DNA of 64,000 bases, taken from Micromonospora profundi. GTDB lineage: Bacteria > Actinomycetota > Actinomycetes > Mycobacteriales > Micromonosporaceae. The position numbers and the translations under genes are program-made. The stretch covers positions 2,170,001-2,234,000 of the forward strand of contig NZ_JAATJK010000001.1 in NCBI RefSeq assembly GCF_011927785.1, given 5' to 3'. The notes beneath the pieces were generated by a model that saw only the letters and a program-made list of their open reading frames with translations, made no database searches and had not been told where the DNA came from. Positions 17,743-27,000 of the stretch are shown piece after piece (the stretch's first letter is position 1; each line of letters begins with the position of its first letter).

Positions 17743-18488
17743 CCGGGGAGTTCGCCGGGCTGACAGCGATCGTCACCGGTGGCGCGTCCGGCATCGGTCG
17801 CGCCACCGCCCTGGAACTGCTCGCCCGGGGTGCCCGGGTGGCGGTCCTTGACCTCGACCCGAGCGGCCTGGACGAGGGCATCGCCGGCTACACCGCAGAC
17901 GTGACCGACCGTGCGTCGGTGCAGGAGGCGGTCGGTGCGGTCGCCGCCGACCTCGGTGGCATCGACGTGGTCGTCAACAACGCAGGCGTCGGCGCAACCG
18001 GCACGGTGGCCGACAACACCGACGACGAGTGGCACCTGGTCCTCGACGTCAACGTGGTCGGCATGGCCCGGGTGGTCAGCGCCGCCCTGCCGTGGCTGCG
18101 CCGCTCGGAGCACGCGTCGGTCGTCAACACCTCGTCCATCGCCGCGCTCAACGGCCTGCCCAACCGGGCGCTCTACTCGGCAAGCAAGGGCGCCGTGCTG
18201 TCGTTGACCCTCGCCATGGCCACCGACCACGTCCGCGAGGGCATCCGGGTCAACTGCGTGTGCCCCGGCACCGCCGACACACCGTGGGTCGGTCGCCTAC
18301 TGGCGCAGGCCGATGATCCGGCCGCCGAGCGGGTGGCGTTGCAGGCACGCCAGCCCATCGGCCGACTGGTGACACCCGAGGAGGTCGCGAACGCGATCCT
18401 CTACCTGGCGTCGCCGCGCTCGGGCTCCACCACCGGCACCGTGCTGGACGTCGACGGCGGCGTCACCCACCTGCGCGTACGGCCATGA
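17739..18488 (+). CDS. SDR-family oxidoreductase (putative 2-keto-3-deoxy-fuconate/rhamnonate dehydrogenase)
   Basis: A 249-residue classical short-chain dehydrogenase: cofactor loop TGGASGIGRA, VVNNAGVG, Ser in SSIAAL, active-site YSASK, and the C-terminal DVDGGVTHL. In the non-phosphorylative L-fucose pathway of Xanthomonas, an SDR oxidises 2-keto-3-deoxy-L-fuconate before FAH cleavage, and this gene overlaps an FAH gene by four bases (ATGA). The assignment to that step is inference; other hydroxy acids are possible. lutA follows after 67 bases. Confidence 0.87.
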   Translation: MTGEFAGLTAIVTGGASGIGRATALELLARGARVAVLDLDPSGLDEGIAGYTADVTDRASVQEAVGAVAADLGGIDVVVNNAGVGATGTVADNTDDEWHLVLDVNVVGMARVVSAALPWLRRSEHASVVNTSSIAALNGLPNRALYSASKGAVLSLTLAMATDHVREGIRVNCVCPGTADTPWVGRLLAQADDPAAERVALQARQPIGRLVTPEEVANAILYLASPRSGSTTGTVLDVDGGVTHLRVRP

Positions 18489-18555
18489 CTGCCACACCCC
18501 GTCCCCTGCCGCCGGTGCCGGTGGCGCAGAATGGGCCGACAGGTGGAGGTGGCCC

Positions 18556-19371
18556 GTGCGGATCGCGCTGTTCGTGACCTGCCTGGCCGACACCATGTTC
18601 CCGCAGGCGGCCATCGCCACCGTGCGGCTGTTGGAGCGGCTCGGCCACGAGGTCGCCTTTCCGCAGGGCCAAACCTGCTGCGGTCAGATGCACGTCAACA
18701 CCGGCTACCAGCGCGACGCGGTGCCCCTGGTACGCCGGCACGTGGACGTTTTCGACACGTACGACGTGATCGTCGCGCCGTCGGGCTCCTGCGTCGGGTC
18801 GGTGCGGCACCAGCACGCCATGGTGGCCCGGCGGGCGGGCGACGAACGGCTCGCCGGGCGGGCCGAGTCGGTGGCCCGGCGGACGTACGAGCTGTCGGAG
18901 TTGCTTGTCGACGTGCTCGGGGTCACCGACGTGGGCGCGTACTACCCGCACCGGGTCACGTACCACCCGACCTGCCACTCGTCGCGGATGCTGCGGGTGG
19001 GGGACCGGCCGCGACGACTGCTGAGCGAGGTGCGCGGCCTCACCCTTGTCGAGTTGCCGGCCGCCGACCAGTGCTGCGGGTTCGGGGGCACCTTCGCGGT
19101 GAAGAACGCCGAGACCTCCACGGCGATGCTCGCGGACAAGATGCGCCATGTGCTCGCCACCGGCGCCGACGTGTGCGCCGCCAGCGACGCCTCCTGCCTC
19201 ATGCACATCGGCGGAGGCCTGTCACGGCTGCGGACCGGGGTCGGTGTCGTGCACCTCGCCGAGATCCTGGCCTCGACCGAGCAGGCCGCGACAAGCCGGG
19301 CCGAGATCCTGGGCTCGACCGAGCAGGCAGCGACAAGCCCTGCCGCCAACAGGCCGGCGGCGCGGCCATGA
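18556..19371 (+). CDS. lutA: LutA-type (Fe-S)-binding lactate utilisation protein
   Basis: A 271-residue CCG-domain protein, one of three subunits of the LutABC L-lactate oxidation complex. It contains FPQGQTCCGQMHVNTGY and ADQCCGFGGTFAVKN, the two cysteine-rich CCG motifs that hold a 4Fe-4S cluster, and VTYHPTCHSSR. The GTG start has GGAGG upstream. The C-terminal 35 residues are an unusual duplicated tail (AEILASTEQAATS then AEILGSTEQAATS) from a 42-bp DNA duplication. It overlaps lutB in ATGA. Confidence 0.9.
   Translation: MRIALFVTCLADTMFPQAAIATVRLLERLGHEVAFPQGQTCCGQMHVNTGYQRDAVPLVRRHVDVFDTYDVIVAPSGSCVGSVRHQHAMVARRAGDERLAGRAESVARRTYELSELLVDVLGVTDVGAYYPHRVTYHPTCHSSRMLRVGDRPRRLLSEVRGLTLVELPAADQCCGFGGTFAVKNAETSTAMLADKMRHVLATGADVCAASDASCLMHIGGGLSRLRTGVGVVHLAEILASTEQAATSRAEILGSTEQAATSPAANRPAARP
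19261..19344 (+). repeat. 42-bp tandem duplication in the 3' end of lutA
   Basis: Bases 19261-19302 and 19303-19344 are a direct tandem repeat with a few substitutions. It keeps frame and adds fourteen residues to the LutA C-terminus, outside the CCG motifs. Confidence 0.85.
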
Positions 19372-20813
19372 CGCGCCGGACGTTCCTCGGCATGCCGGCG
19401 ACCGCGCCGCCCGGGGTGGGCCACCTACGCGGCGCGGAGTCGTTTCCGGCCGCCGCGCGGCGCGGCCTGGCCGACCCGCAGTTGCGGCGCAACCTGCGGC
19501 ACGCGACGACGACGATCCGCGCGAAGTCCGGCGGCGTCATCGCCGAGCTGCCCGACTGGGAGCAGCTACGGGCGGCAGGTGCGGCGATCAAGGCCGACAC
19601 CCTGGCCCGCCTGCCCGAACTGCTGGAGCAGCTCGAAGCGCGGGTCACCGAGGCCGGCGGCGTCGTGCACTGGGCGGCGGACGCGGTGGAGGCCAACCGG
19701 ATCGTCACCGACCTCGTCCGGGCGACCGGCGTGGACCGGGTCATCAAGGTCAAGTCCATGGCGACCCAGGAGATCGGCCTCAACGAGGCGCTCGTTGCCG
19801 CCGGTATCACGCCTGTCGAGACCGACCTCGCCGAACTCATCGTGCAGCTCGGTGGTGACCGGCCCAGCCACATCCTGGTCCCCGCGATCCACCGCAACCG
19901 GGCGGAGATCCGCGAGATCTTCCTCCGCGAGATGCCCGGCGTCGACCCGACGCTTACCGACGACCCCACGGCCCTCGCCGCCGCCGCGCGCCGCTTCCTG
20001 CGGCAGACCTTCCTGAGTACGCCTGTGGCGGTGTCCGGCGGAAACTTCGCCGTCGCCGAGACCGGCACGCTTGCCGTCGTCGAATCCGAGGGCAACGGCC
20101 GGATGTGCCTCACCCTGCCGCAGACGCTGATCACCGTGCTCGGTGTCGAGAAGGTGGTGCCGACCTGGCGGGACCTCGAGGTGTTCCTCCAACTGCTGCC
20201 GAGGGCGTCGACGGGGGAGCGGATGAACCCGTACACGTCGATGTGGACAGGTGTCACCCCCGGGGACGGGCCGCAGGCGTTCCACCTCGTGCTGCTTGAC
20301 AACGGGCGCAGCGCGGTGCTCGCCGACGAGGTCGGACGGCAGGCGCTGCGGTGCATCCGCTGCTCGGCCTGCCTCAACGTGTGCCCGGTGTACGAGCGCG
20401 CCGGCGGGCACGCCTACGGGTCGGTGTATCCGGGGCCGATCGGGGCGGTGCTGTCACCTCAGCTCACCGGCATCGAGGACAACGCCTCACTGCCGTACGC
20501 CTCGACGCTGTGCGGCGCGTGCTACGACGCCTGCCCCGTGAAGATCAACATTCCGGAGCTGCTGGTGCACCTGCGGGCCGAGGCCGTCGAGTCGCATCGC
20601 CGACCCACAGCAGAGTCGATAGCGATGGCCGCCGCCGCGTACGCCATGGACCATCCCCGGCTGTACGCGGCCGGGCAGCGCGCCGCCCGCCTGAGCCGGT
20701 TCGCCGGCCGGCGCGGGAGGGGTCTGCCGCCGCCGCTGAACGGCTGGACCGGCAGCCGAGACCTGCCGGAACCACCGGCGCAGACGTTCCGTGACTGGTG
20801 GGCCGACCGGTGA
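19368..20813 (+). CDS. lutB: LutB-type lactate utilisation iron-sulfur protein
   Basis: A 481-residue protein with an N-terminal LUD domain (KSMATQEIGLNEAL, NFAVAETGTLAVVESEGNGRM) and a C-terminal 2x4Fe-4S module: CIRCSACLNVCPVY and CGACYDACPVKINIPE. LutB is the electron-transfer subunit of the LutABC complex oxidising L-lactate to pyruvate. It begins at the ATG inside the lutA stop overlap; the much longer open frame upstream is antisense-free read-through over lutA and is not coding. It ends in a GTGA overlap with lutC, so all three subunits are coupled. Confidence 0.93.
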   Translation: MTRRTFLGMPATAPPGVGHLRGAESFPAAARRGLADPQLRRNLRHATTTIRAKSGGVIAELPDWEQLRAAGAAIKADTLARLPELLEQLEARVTEAGGVVHWAADAVEANRIVTDLVRATGVDRVIKVKSMATQEIGLNEALVAAGITPVETDLAELIVQLGGDRPSHILVPAIHRNRAEIREIFLREMPGVDPTLTDDPTALAAAARRFLRQTFLSTPVAVSGGNFAVAETGTLAVVESEGNGRMCLTLPQTLITVLGVEKVVPTWRDLEVFLQLLPRASTGERMNPYTSMWTGVTPGDGPQAFHLVLLDNGRSAVLADEVGRQALRCIRCSACLNVCPVYERAGGHAYGSVYPGPIGAVLSPQLTGIEDNASLPYASTLCGACYDACPVKINIPELLVHLRAEAVESHRRPTAESIAMAAAAYAMDHPRLYAAGQRAARLSRFAGRRGRGLPPPLNGWTGSRDLPEPPAQTFRDWWADR

Positions 20814-21406
20814 GCTCGCGCGACGTCGTTCTCGGCCGGCTGCGGGCCGCGCTCGCCGGCGGCACGGAGCCGGTGGAGGTGCCCCGCGACTACCGGCACA
20901 CCGGCACCCTCGACCTCGACCAACTGGTGCAGCGGCTGACCGACTACCGGGCACACGTGCACCGGGTCGCCGAAGCCGCCGTGGCCGACACGATCGCCGG
21001 CATCCTGCCGCCGGGCGGCACTGTCGTCGTACCTCCGGGTCTGCCGCCTGCGTGGCTGCCGCCGACGGTGACAGCCCTGCCCGACGACGGCCTGGACAAC
21101 GCGCGGATCGGCGCCGCGGACGCGGTCGTCACCGCCGCCGCGGTCGCCATCGCCCAGACCGGCACCGTCGTCCTGGACGGCTCTCCCGACCAGGGGCGTC
21201 GGGTGCTCAGCCTCCTGCCGGACCGGCACATCTGCGTGGTCCGCGCCGACCAGGTGGTGGCCACAGTGCCCGAGGCGCTCGCCCGACTGACGCCACACCG
21301 CCCACTGACCTGGATCAGCGGCCCCTCGGCCACGAGCGACATCGAGCTGATCCGGGTGGAGGGGGTGCACGGCCCACGCCTGTTGCACGTCCTCCTGCTG
21401 CCCTGA
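20810..21406 (+). CDS. lutC: LutC-type lactate utilisation protein
   Basis: A 198-residue LUD-domain protein, third subunit of the lactate oxidation complex. Motifs include DAVVTAAAVAIAQTGTVVLDGSPDQGRRVLSLLPDRHICVV and ISGPSATSDIELIRVEGVHGP, the latter diagnostic for LutC. The GTG at 20810 lies within the lutB stop (GTGA); an earlier GTG at 20798 would overlap lutB further without need. The gene ends 12 bases before the convergent endonuclease/phosphatase gene. Confidence 0.92.
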   Translation: MSSRDVVLGRLRAALAGGTEPVEVPRDYRHTGTLDLDQLVQRLTDYRAHVHRVAEAAVADTIAGILPPGGTVVVPPGLPPAWLPPTVTALPDDGLDNARIGAADAVVTAAAVAIAQTGTVVLDGSPDQGRRVLSLLPDRHICVVRADQVVATVPEALARLTPHRPLTWISGPSATSDIELIRVEGVHGPRLLHVLLLP

Positions 21407-21418
21407 CTCGCGGGCCGG

Positions 21419-22360
21419 TCAGCTGTCGGTACGCCTGCCGTCGATGGTGAGGGTGGTCAGCAGCGCGGGGTGGTCGGTAGCGCCCTCCATGCCCACCGAC
21501 CTGGTGCGGGCCGGGATGATGTCGCCGCTGGCCAGGACGTGTTGCAGTGCGCCGTCGTCGACCCGCAGATAGCCCGGCGGTGTGCAGGCCCGCACATCCG
21601 GGTCGCCGCCCGCGCGGAGGTTGAGGTCGCCGGCCAGCATGGTGGGCGTGTGGCCGGCACCGCCCCGCAGGGTTGGCAGGACCTCGTCGAACAGGTGGCC
21701 GCACTGGGCGAGCGCGACGGTGCGACTGGTGGCCGCCAAGTGGGTGGTGCAGGCGAGCAGCGCTCCGGTGACGTCGACGCAGAGCCAGGCCCGTTCCTCG
21801 GGGTCGGCGACGTCCTGTATCGGGTGTATGCCACTGTGCACGGTGTGGCCGCTGTCCGGCGTCCGCAGGCGGGCCAGCAACCCGATCCCGTACGACTGGC
21901 CGTTGCGGCACCAGGTGTCGGCGCCGCTGGGACGGTCGCCGGCCGCCTGGAAGGCGGACACGACCGTGGCGCCGGTGTGCGCGTCGGCGAGGACGCGGTG
22001 CAGGGCTGCCATGTCGTCCCGGCAGATCTCGTTGAGGGTGACCAGGTCGGGCCGCTCGGCCGTGATCACCTCGGCGGCCCTGGTCACCGATCGGCCGGTG
22101 TAGCAGCCGGCACGACCGCTGTTGCACAGGTTCATCTGGAGCATTTGCAGGATGGTGGGCGCGGGGAGGTCGGCGGCGACCGGAGGCCGGGCCACCGACG
22201 AGCCGGCCGGCACCGCGGCGGCGGCGATCAGGCAGCCGACGGCAAGGGCCCGGCGGAGCTGTCGGTACGAGCGACCGGGGCTGCCGCGACCGCGGAGTCG
22301 ACTGAGGCCGCGCGGGTGCCACCAGGATCGGGTGCCGGAGGCGCCCGGCTGCTCGGGCAT
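21419..22360 (-). CDS. secreted endonuclease/exonuclease/phosphatase-family protein
   Basis: A 313-residue EEP-fold protein. Arg-rich residues 1-35 precede a hydrophobic stretch (ALAVGCLIAAAAVPAGSSVA), so it is exported or membrane-anchored. The catalytic domain shows QMNLCNSG, the metal-binding Glu in LVTLNEICRDD, AGDLNLRAGGDPD (Asp/Asn of GDLN) and the final TDHPALL. It may be a secreted nuclease or a phosphodiesterase; sphingomyelinase-like and DNase-like members share these motifs. The ATG at 22360 is chosen because GGAG lies five bases upstream. An in-frame upstream start at 22429 lacks this. Confidence 0.8.
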   Translation of the reverse strand: MPEQPGASGTRSWWHPRGLSRLRGRGSPGRSYRQLRRALAVGCLIAAAAVPAGSSVARPPVAADLPAPTILQMLQMNLCNSGRAGCYTGRSVTRAAEVITAERPDLVTLNEICRDDMAALHRVLADAHTGATVVSAFQAAGDRPSGADTWCRNGQSYGIGLLARLRTPDSGHTVHSGIHPIQDVADPEERAWLCVDVTGALLACTTHLAATSRTVALAQCGHLFDEVLPTLRGGAGHTPTMLAGDLNLRAGGDPDVRACTPPGYLRVDDGALQHVLASGDIIPARTRSVGMEGATDHPALLTTLTIDGRRTDS

Positions 22361-22385
22361 GCGGACTCCGGATGGGGGAGGCGAC

Positions 22386-22499
22386 GTGCCGTTGATCCTA
22401 CTGTGGGCCGACGTGGCGGCGGACCGCATCCGCGACGAGTCGGGCTGTGTGGTGCGCTACGAGCGGACGTTCATGCGTCCCCTCCTGCCGACCGACTGA
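22386..22499 (+). CDS. possible 37-codon small ORF
   Basis: A GTG-initiated frame of 37 codons (MPLILLWADVAADRIRDESG, then CVVRYERTFMRPLLPTD) has a strong Shine-Dalgarno GGGGGAGG five bases upstream. It is divergent from the secreted endonuclease gene and runs toward the xylanase terminator. No family is recognised. It may be chance, or a remnant. Confidence 0.3.
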   Translation: MPLILLWADVAADRIRDESGCVVRYERTFMRPLLPTD

Positions 22500-22511
22500 C
22501 CGGTCGCGCGA

Positions 22512-22553
22512 CGCGGGCCGGGTGCGGGAGGTCAGCCCCACACCCGGCCCGCG
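22512..22553. terminator. hairpin downstream of the xylanase
   Basis: A 13-bp perfect stem (CGCGGGCCGGGTG at 22512-22524 against 22541-22553) with a 16-base loop lies six bases beyond the xylanase stop on the minus strand. It also follows the small plus-strand ORF, so it may serve both. Confidence 0.65.
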
Positions 22554-22558
22554 CCAGC

Positions 22559-23752
22559 TCAGCGGCGCGGCTTCGGCGCGATGCGAGGCAGCACGTACGG
22601 CGGTCCGGCGAAGATCAGGTCGGACTTGATCTCCTGGTACGCCCGCTTGGGTTGGTAGTTCTCGTCGTAGATGGTGGCCATGCCCTCCGGCGGGTCACTG
22701 AACCACTCCGGCACCCAGGAGTACTTGTCGCTGAAACCCCACACCGTGTACGACAGGCAGGTGCGGACGGCGAGGCACGCCTTCATCAGCACGCTGAAGT
22801 TGGCAGCCGACGCCTGCAACCGGGGGTTGATCTCGGCGGAGTTGCCGGCCCGCACGGCCTCGGTCATCTCGCTGCGTACGTCGACCTCGGTGAAGGCGGT
22901 GGCCAGACCGAGCCCGGCGAACCGCTTCAGCGCGGCAGTCACCTGGAGGGTGTCGAAGTTGCCGTACTGGGTGCCCAGGTGGCCCTGTGCGCCGACGCCG
23001 TCGATCGGGACGCCCTTGGCGCGCAGCCCCTTGGCCATGTCGTAGACGAACTGCGTCTTGTCGTCGGCGGGGTTGCCGGAGCCGAACGCCTCGATGTTGT
23101 AGTCGTTGTAGAACAGCAGCGCCTTGGGGTCGGCGGCGCGTGCCCAGCGGAACGCGTCGGCGATGTAGTCGGGGCCGAGGTTCTGTGCCCAGAAGCCCTT
23201 GTAGTGCAGGGTCGACGGGGTGTCCCACGGGTCGCTGACTGCCTCGTTGACGACGTCCCACTGCCAGATCTTGCCCTTGTAGCGGCTCACGACGGTGGTG
23301 ATGTGCTTGCGCAACAGGTCGCGCAGCTCCTGCTTGCTGATGCTGCCGTCGGCGACGCCGCTGGTCAGCCAGGCCGGCACCTGGTTGTGCCAGACCAGCA
23401 CGTGGCCCCGGACGCTCTGCCTGTTGCGCTTGGCGAACTCGATGAGCTGGTCGGCGGCGGCCCAGTCGTAGGTGCCCCGGGTGGGTTCCAGGCTCTCCCA
23501 CTTCATGGCGTTCTCGGCGGTGACCGAGGAGAACTCGGTGGCCGCCAACCGGCGGTACTGCGGGTCGCTGGCGTCGTTGAGGGCAGTCGCGTTGACAGCC
23601 GTGCCGATGTGCAGGCCGTGGCGCTGGCCGAGAGCGCCGAGGGTCTGCGCTGTCGGGTCGTACGGTCGGCTCGCGGTGGCGGGCACCGCGTTCAGCGCCG
23701 CAGCGGTCGCGACGGCGACGGCGCCGACGCTGATCCACCGTCTTGGCTTCAT
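22559..23752 (-). CDS. secreted GH10 endo-1,4-beta-xylanase
   Basis: A 397-residue glycoside hydrolase family 10 enzyme that cleaves xylan backbones outside the cell. Residues 1-28 form a signal peptide ending PATAS. The catalytic acid/base is Glu170 (WQWDVVNEAVSD) and the nucleophile Glu289 (ATAFTEVDVR); GHVLVWHNQVPAW and FYNDYNIE are also family motifs. No carbohydrate-binding module is attached. The ATG at 23752 has AGGAAGG seven bases upstream; the 99 extra in-frame codons upstream are intergenic. An 18-bp dyad (23772-23789) sits just before the Shine-Dalgarno sequence. Confidence 0.95.
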   Translation of the reverse strand: MKPRRWISVGAVAVATAAALNAVPATASRPYDPTAQTLGALGQRHGLHIGTAVNATALNDASDPQYRRLAATEFSSVTAENAMKWESLEPTRGTYDWAAADQLIEFAKRNRQSVRGHVLVWHNQVPAWLTSGVADGSISKQELRDLLRKHITTVVSRYKGKIWQWDVVNEAVSDPWDTPSTLHYKGFWAQNLGPDYIADAFRWARAADPKALLFYNDYNIEAFGSGNPADDKTQFVYDMAKGLRAKGVPIDGVGAQGHLGTQYGNFDTLQVTAALKRFAGLGLATAFTEVDVRSEMTEAVRAGNSAEINPRLQASAANFSVLMKACLAVRTCLSYTVWGFSDKYSWVPEWFSDPPEGMATIYDENYQPKRAYQEIKSDLIFAGPPYVLPRIAPKPRR

Positions 23753-23771
23753 CTGCCTTCCTCTCGATATT

Positions 23772-23789
23772 GATCGACAGATGTCGATC
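23772..23789 (-). promoter_or_regulatory. leader dyad upstream of the xylanase
   Basis: GATCGACA (23772-23779) and TGTCGATC (23782-23789) are perfect complements with a 2-base centre, 20 bases upstream of the xylanase ATG. It could be a repressor operator overlapping the leader or an mRNA structure next to the Shine-Dalgarno sequence. As a hairpin it would need to open inner pairs to form a loop. Confidence 0.55.
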
Positions 23790-24003
23790 TTTGAAGGGAG
23801 GGTGCGGCCCCGGATTCGGTGTGACGGAAACGGAAGTCGGCGCCGGGTGCCGGGGTGTGGACAGGTCAGGGGGTGGCGCCGATGGTTCCACGGAGGAACC
23901 GGAAACTTGCTCGAAACGTTAAGCCCGTCGATGGACCTCGTCAACTGTGAAAACTTCCGGAAATCGGCCGAGTGAGCTGCGCGGCCACGAACATCGGATG
24001 GTT

Positions 24004-24012
24004 GAAACTTTC
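24004..24012. promoter_or_regulatory. GAAA-C-TTTC box upstream of the xylanase
   Basis: A GAAACTTTC inverted repeat about 250 bases upstream of the xylanase ATG resembles the GAAA-N-TTTC boxes described in Streptomyces xylanase promoters. Related half sites GAAACTTG (23902-23909) and GAAACGTT (23913-23920) lie closer to the gene. The bound regulator is unknown here. Confidence 0.4.
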
Positions 24013-24039
24013 GGGCGTCCGGACGGCCCTCACACAGCG

Positions 24040-24074
24040 ACGGTGCCACTGTCGACGATCGACAGTGGCACCGT
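24040..24074 (-). terminator. terminator of the acyl-CoA carboxylase gene
   Basis: A 16-bp perfect stem (ACGGTGCCACTGTCGA at 24040-24055 against 24059-24074) with a CGA loop starts 16 bases after the carboxylase stop on the minus strand. No T-tract follows. Confidence 0.75.
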
Positions 24075-24089
24075 GGGCAAACGCGCGTG

Positions 24090-27000
24090 CTACCGCAGGT
24101 GGTCCTCGATGGCCTCGATGATGCGCGGGCGCAGTTCGGCGGCGCGGATGACGGCGTCCACCGAGCCCACCTCGACAGCGCGTTGGATGTTGTGCACCCT
24201 GTCGAACTCCGTGGCCACCTCGCCGAGCTTCTCCGCCCGCACCGAGGACCGCAGCTCGTCCAACTCGGCGGTCAGCGCGGCGCGGTCGGTGCCGGACGCG
24301 GCGGCGACGCGCGCCTGCAGGTCGCGGACCCGATCGTCGGCGGCGGTACGGGCGTTGACGTCCGCGGAGAACACCACCGCCGCTGCCGGAGCGCCGCCGA
24401 GCACCGAGGCGAACGACCCCTCCAGCGCCAGCACCGTCATGCGCGGGTTCAGTGCCTTCGAGAACACCACGAACGCGCCACCGTGATAGCGCGAGATGAC
24501 GCAGAAGACGATCGGGCCGTCGAAGTTGACGATCGCCCGGCCGATCTCGGCGCCGTACTCCAACTGCAGCTTGCGCATCGACTCCGGTGAGCCGTCGAAG
24601 CCGGACAGGTTGGCCAGCACGACAAGGGGCCGGTTGCCGCTCGCCGCGTTGATGGCCCGCGCGGCCTTCTTGGACGAGCGCGGGAACAGCGTGCCCGCCG
24701 TGTAGGTGTCCGGGCCGTCGGTGGGCGGGAAGCCACGCCGCGGCACCGACCGGGACTCGATGCCGAGCAGGCACACCGGGATCCCGCCGAGGTGGACGTC
24801 CTGCACCACTGCGGTGTCCGCATCGGCCATGCCCGCCCATCGCTCCAGCACCGGGTGGTCCTGGTCGGAGAGCGCCCGCATCACCGTCCGGATGTCGAAC
24901 GGCTTCTTGCGGTCCGGGTTGGACTCGACCGAGAAGATCTCACCGACGGTACGGAACGGGCTGCTCGCCACGTCGTGCGGGAAGTCGGAGACGTCACGGT
25001 CCACCGGGTCCGTGGTCGCCGCCCGCCGAGGTGCCGCCTCGCCGGGCACGACGTACGTGTGGTCGTAGTGGGCCATCAGTACGTCCCGCGCGGCGGTCAG
25101 GTTCGGTGCCCAGTACTGCGCCTGCCCGTTCGGGCCCATCACCCGGTCGTAGCCGCCGATGCCGAAGTTGTCCTCGGCGGACACGCCACCGGAGAAGTCC
25201 AGCGACTGCTTGCCGGTCAGCACCATCGCCGAGTCCGGTGTCATCACCAGGACGCCCTTCGTGTGCATGAGCATCGTGGCCTCGGCGTTCCAGTACGGCT
25301 GAGCGCCGACGTTGATGCCCGCCACCACGATGTTGATCTCACCGCCGGCCTGGGTGAACTCGACGATGCGCTTGAGCGCCGCCGCCACCCAGTCCATGTT
25401 CTCGGTGCCCGAGGTCATCGAGATCCGGGCGCCGGCGGACAGCGCCCACCACTCCAGCGGCACCCGCATGCTCTCGGCGAGGTCCAGTGCGGCGATCACG
25501 CGCCGGCACTCCGGCTCGGACAGGGCGCCCAGCGACTTCGTCGGGTCACCCAGCAGCACGACCCGGGTGACGCCCTGCGGGTGCAGCGGCGCCGGCGTGG
25601 TGACGACACCGGCGACGATCGCGGCGCGGTTGCGCCCCTTCGGCCGGTCCACCGGCACCAGCACGTGGTCGTCGTCGATGTCGTACTCGACGAAGTCACC
25701 GAGGCGGCCGGTCAGCTCGTACGGGTACACGGTGTTGCGGCTGCTGGCGCGCAGCACCTTCAGCCGGTACTCGTCCAGCGGCTCGACGGGCTCGACCGGT
25801 GGCTCGCCGACTGTCAGCTCGGCACCACCCGCCGCGTCGAACGTGATCCGGACAGCGATCTTGGTCAGTTCGCCGGTACGACGGTCACGCTGGCGGGCGA
25901 TGAAGAGGATCTCCTCAAGCCCGGCGCCCACGGTCGTCGGACGTACGCGCCCGGCGATCATCTCCATCTCCTGGCGGGTCAGCTCGCTCGGCGGCCAGAC
26001 GTACACCACGATGCGGTTCGTGGTGAAGCGCGTCTTCGACGGCCGCAGCGTCTGGGCGCGGCGGATCGAGTCGAGGCAGGCGGCGATGGCGTCCTCGGCG
26101 GTGGGCAGCGCCACCAGCCGGCCGTCCTGCTCGCGCAGCTCGGTCAGGTCACGCACCTGCGCGAACGCGACGAGACGATCGTCGGCGGGGTTCTCCCTGG
26201 CCACGCACTGGAAGAGGTAGACCTCCTCGTCCGCCGACGGCAGCCGGGTCAGGTCGAACTTGTGCAGCCGCTCCAGCTGCATCCGCTGCGCGATGTACGG
26301 GTGCAGACCCCGGATCAGCCGATCCTCGGCCATCTGACCGTCCGACGGGCGGAACGTGAAGTGGTGGTGCATCACCGCGCCGCCGCGACCGGCGACTGTG
26401 GTGGTGAGGCGGCGCACCTGCGCCGGCAGCGGGTGCGCGGTGACGACCTCCAGCAGCGCTGCGGCCATCGCGTCGAAGTCCTCCGGCTGGTTCTCCCAGC
26501 CGAGGTAGATGTCGGCGTCGACGGCGTCCTCGCCGCCGGCCAGCTCAGCAAGCCCGCGCAGCGCGACACCGAGCGTGTCGAAGCGCACCGCTGCGGAGAC
26601 CACACTCGAATCCGCGCGCTCGGCGACCACGAACGAGCAGCCCTCGACATCGCGGGTACGCACGCTGGTGAGCGCCCGGTTGCCGTAGTACCGCCGGGTC
26701 AGGACCTCCAGCATTACCGTGTTGTCGAGGTGGTCGCGCACGAGGCGCTGACCGAGCAGCCGGACCAGCGGCTCGGTGCTGCGGACCATCTCCGCGATGC
26801 GCTCGGTGCGGTCGGGCGCGTCCGGGTGCGCGTCCAGGTGCCGCAGGTGCCCACGGACCTGGGCGTAGACGCGCGCGCGGTTGCGGCGCAGCAGCGGCTG
26901 GGCGAACCAGGCGAACACCACGCCCCGGGCCAGGTCGGCGACGACGGGGAAGCGGACCTGGGTGGCGGCGATCAGCCGCTCCAGTGCCAGTCCGGCCGGC

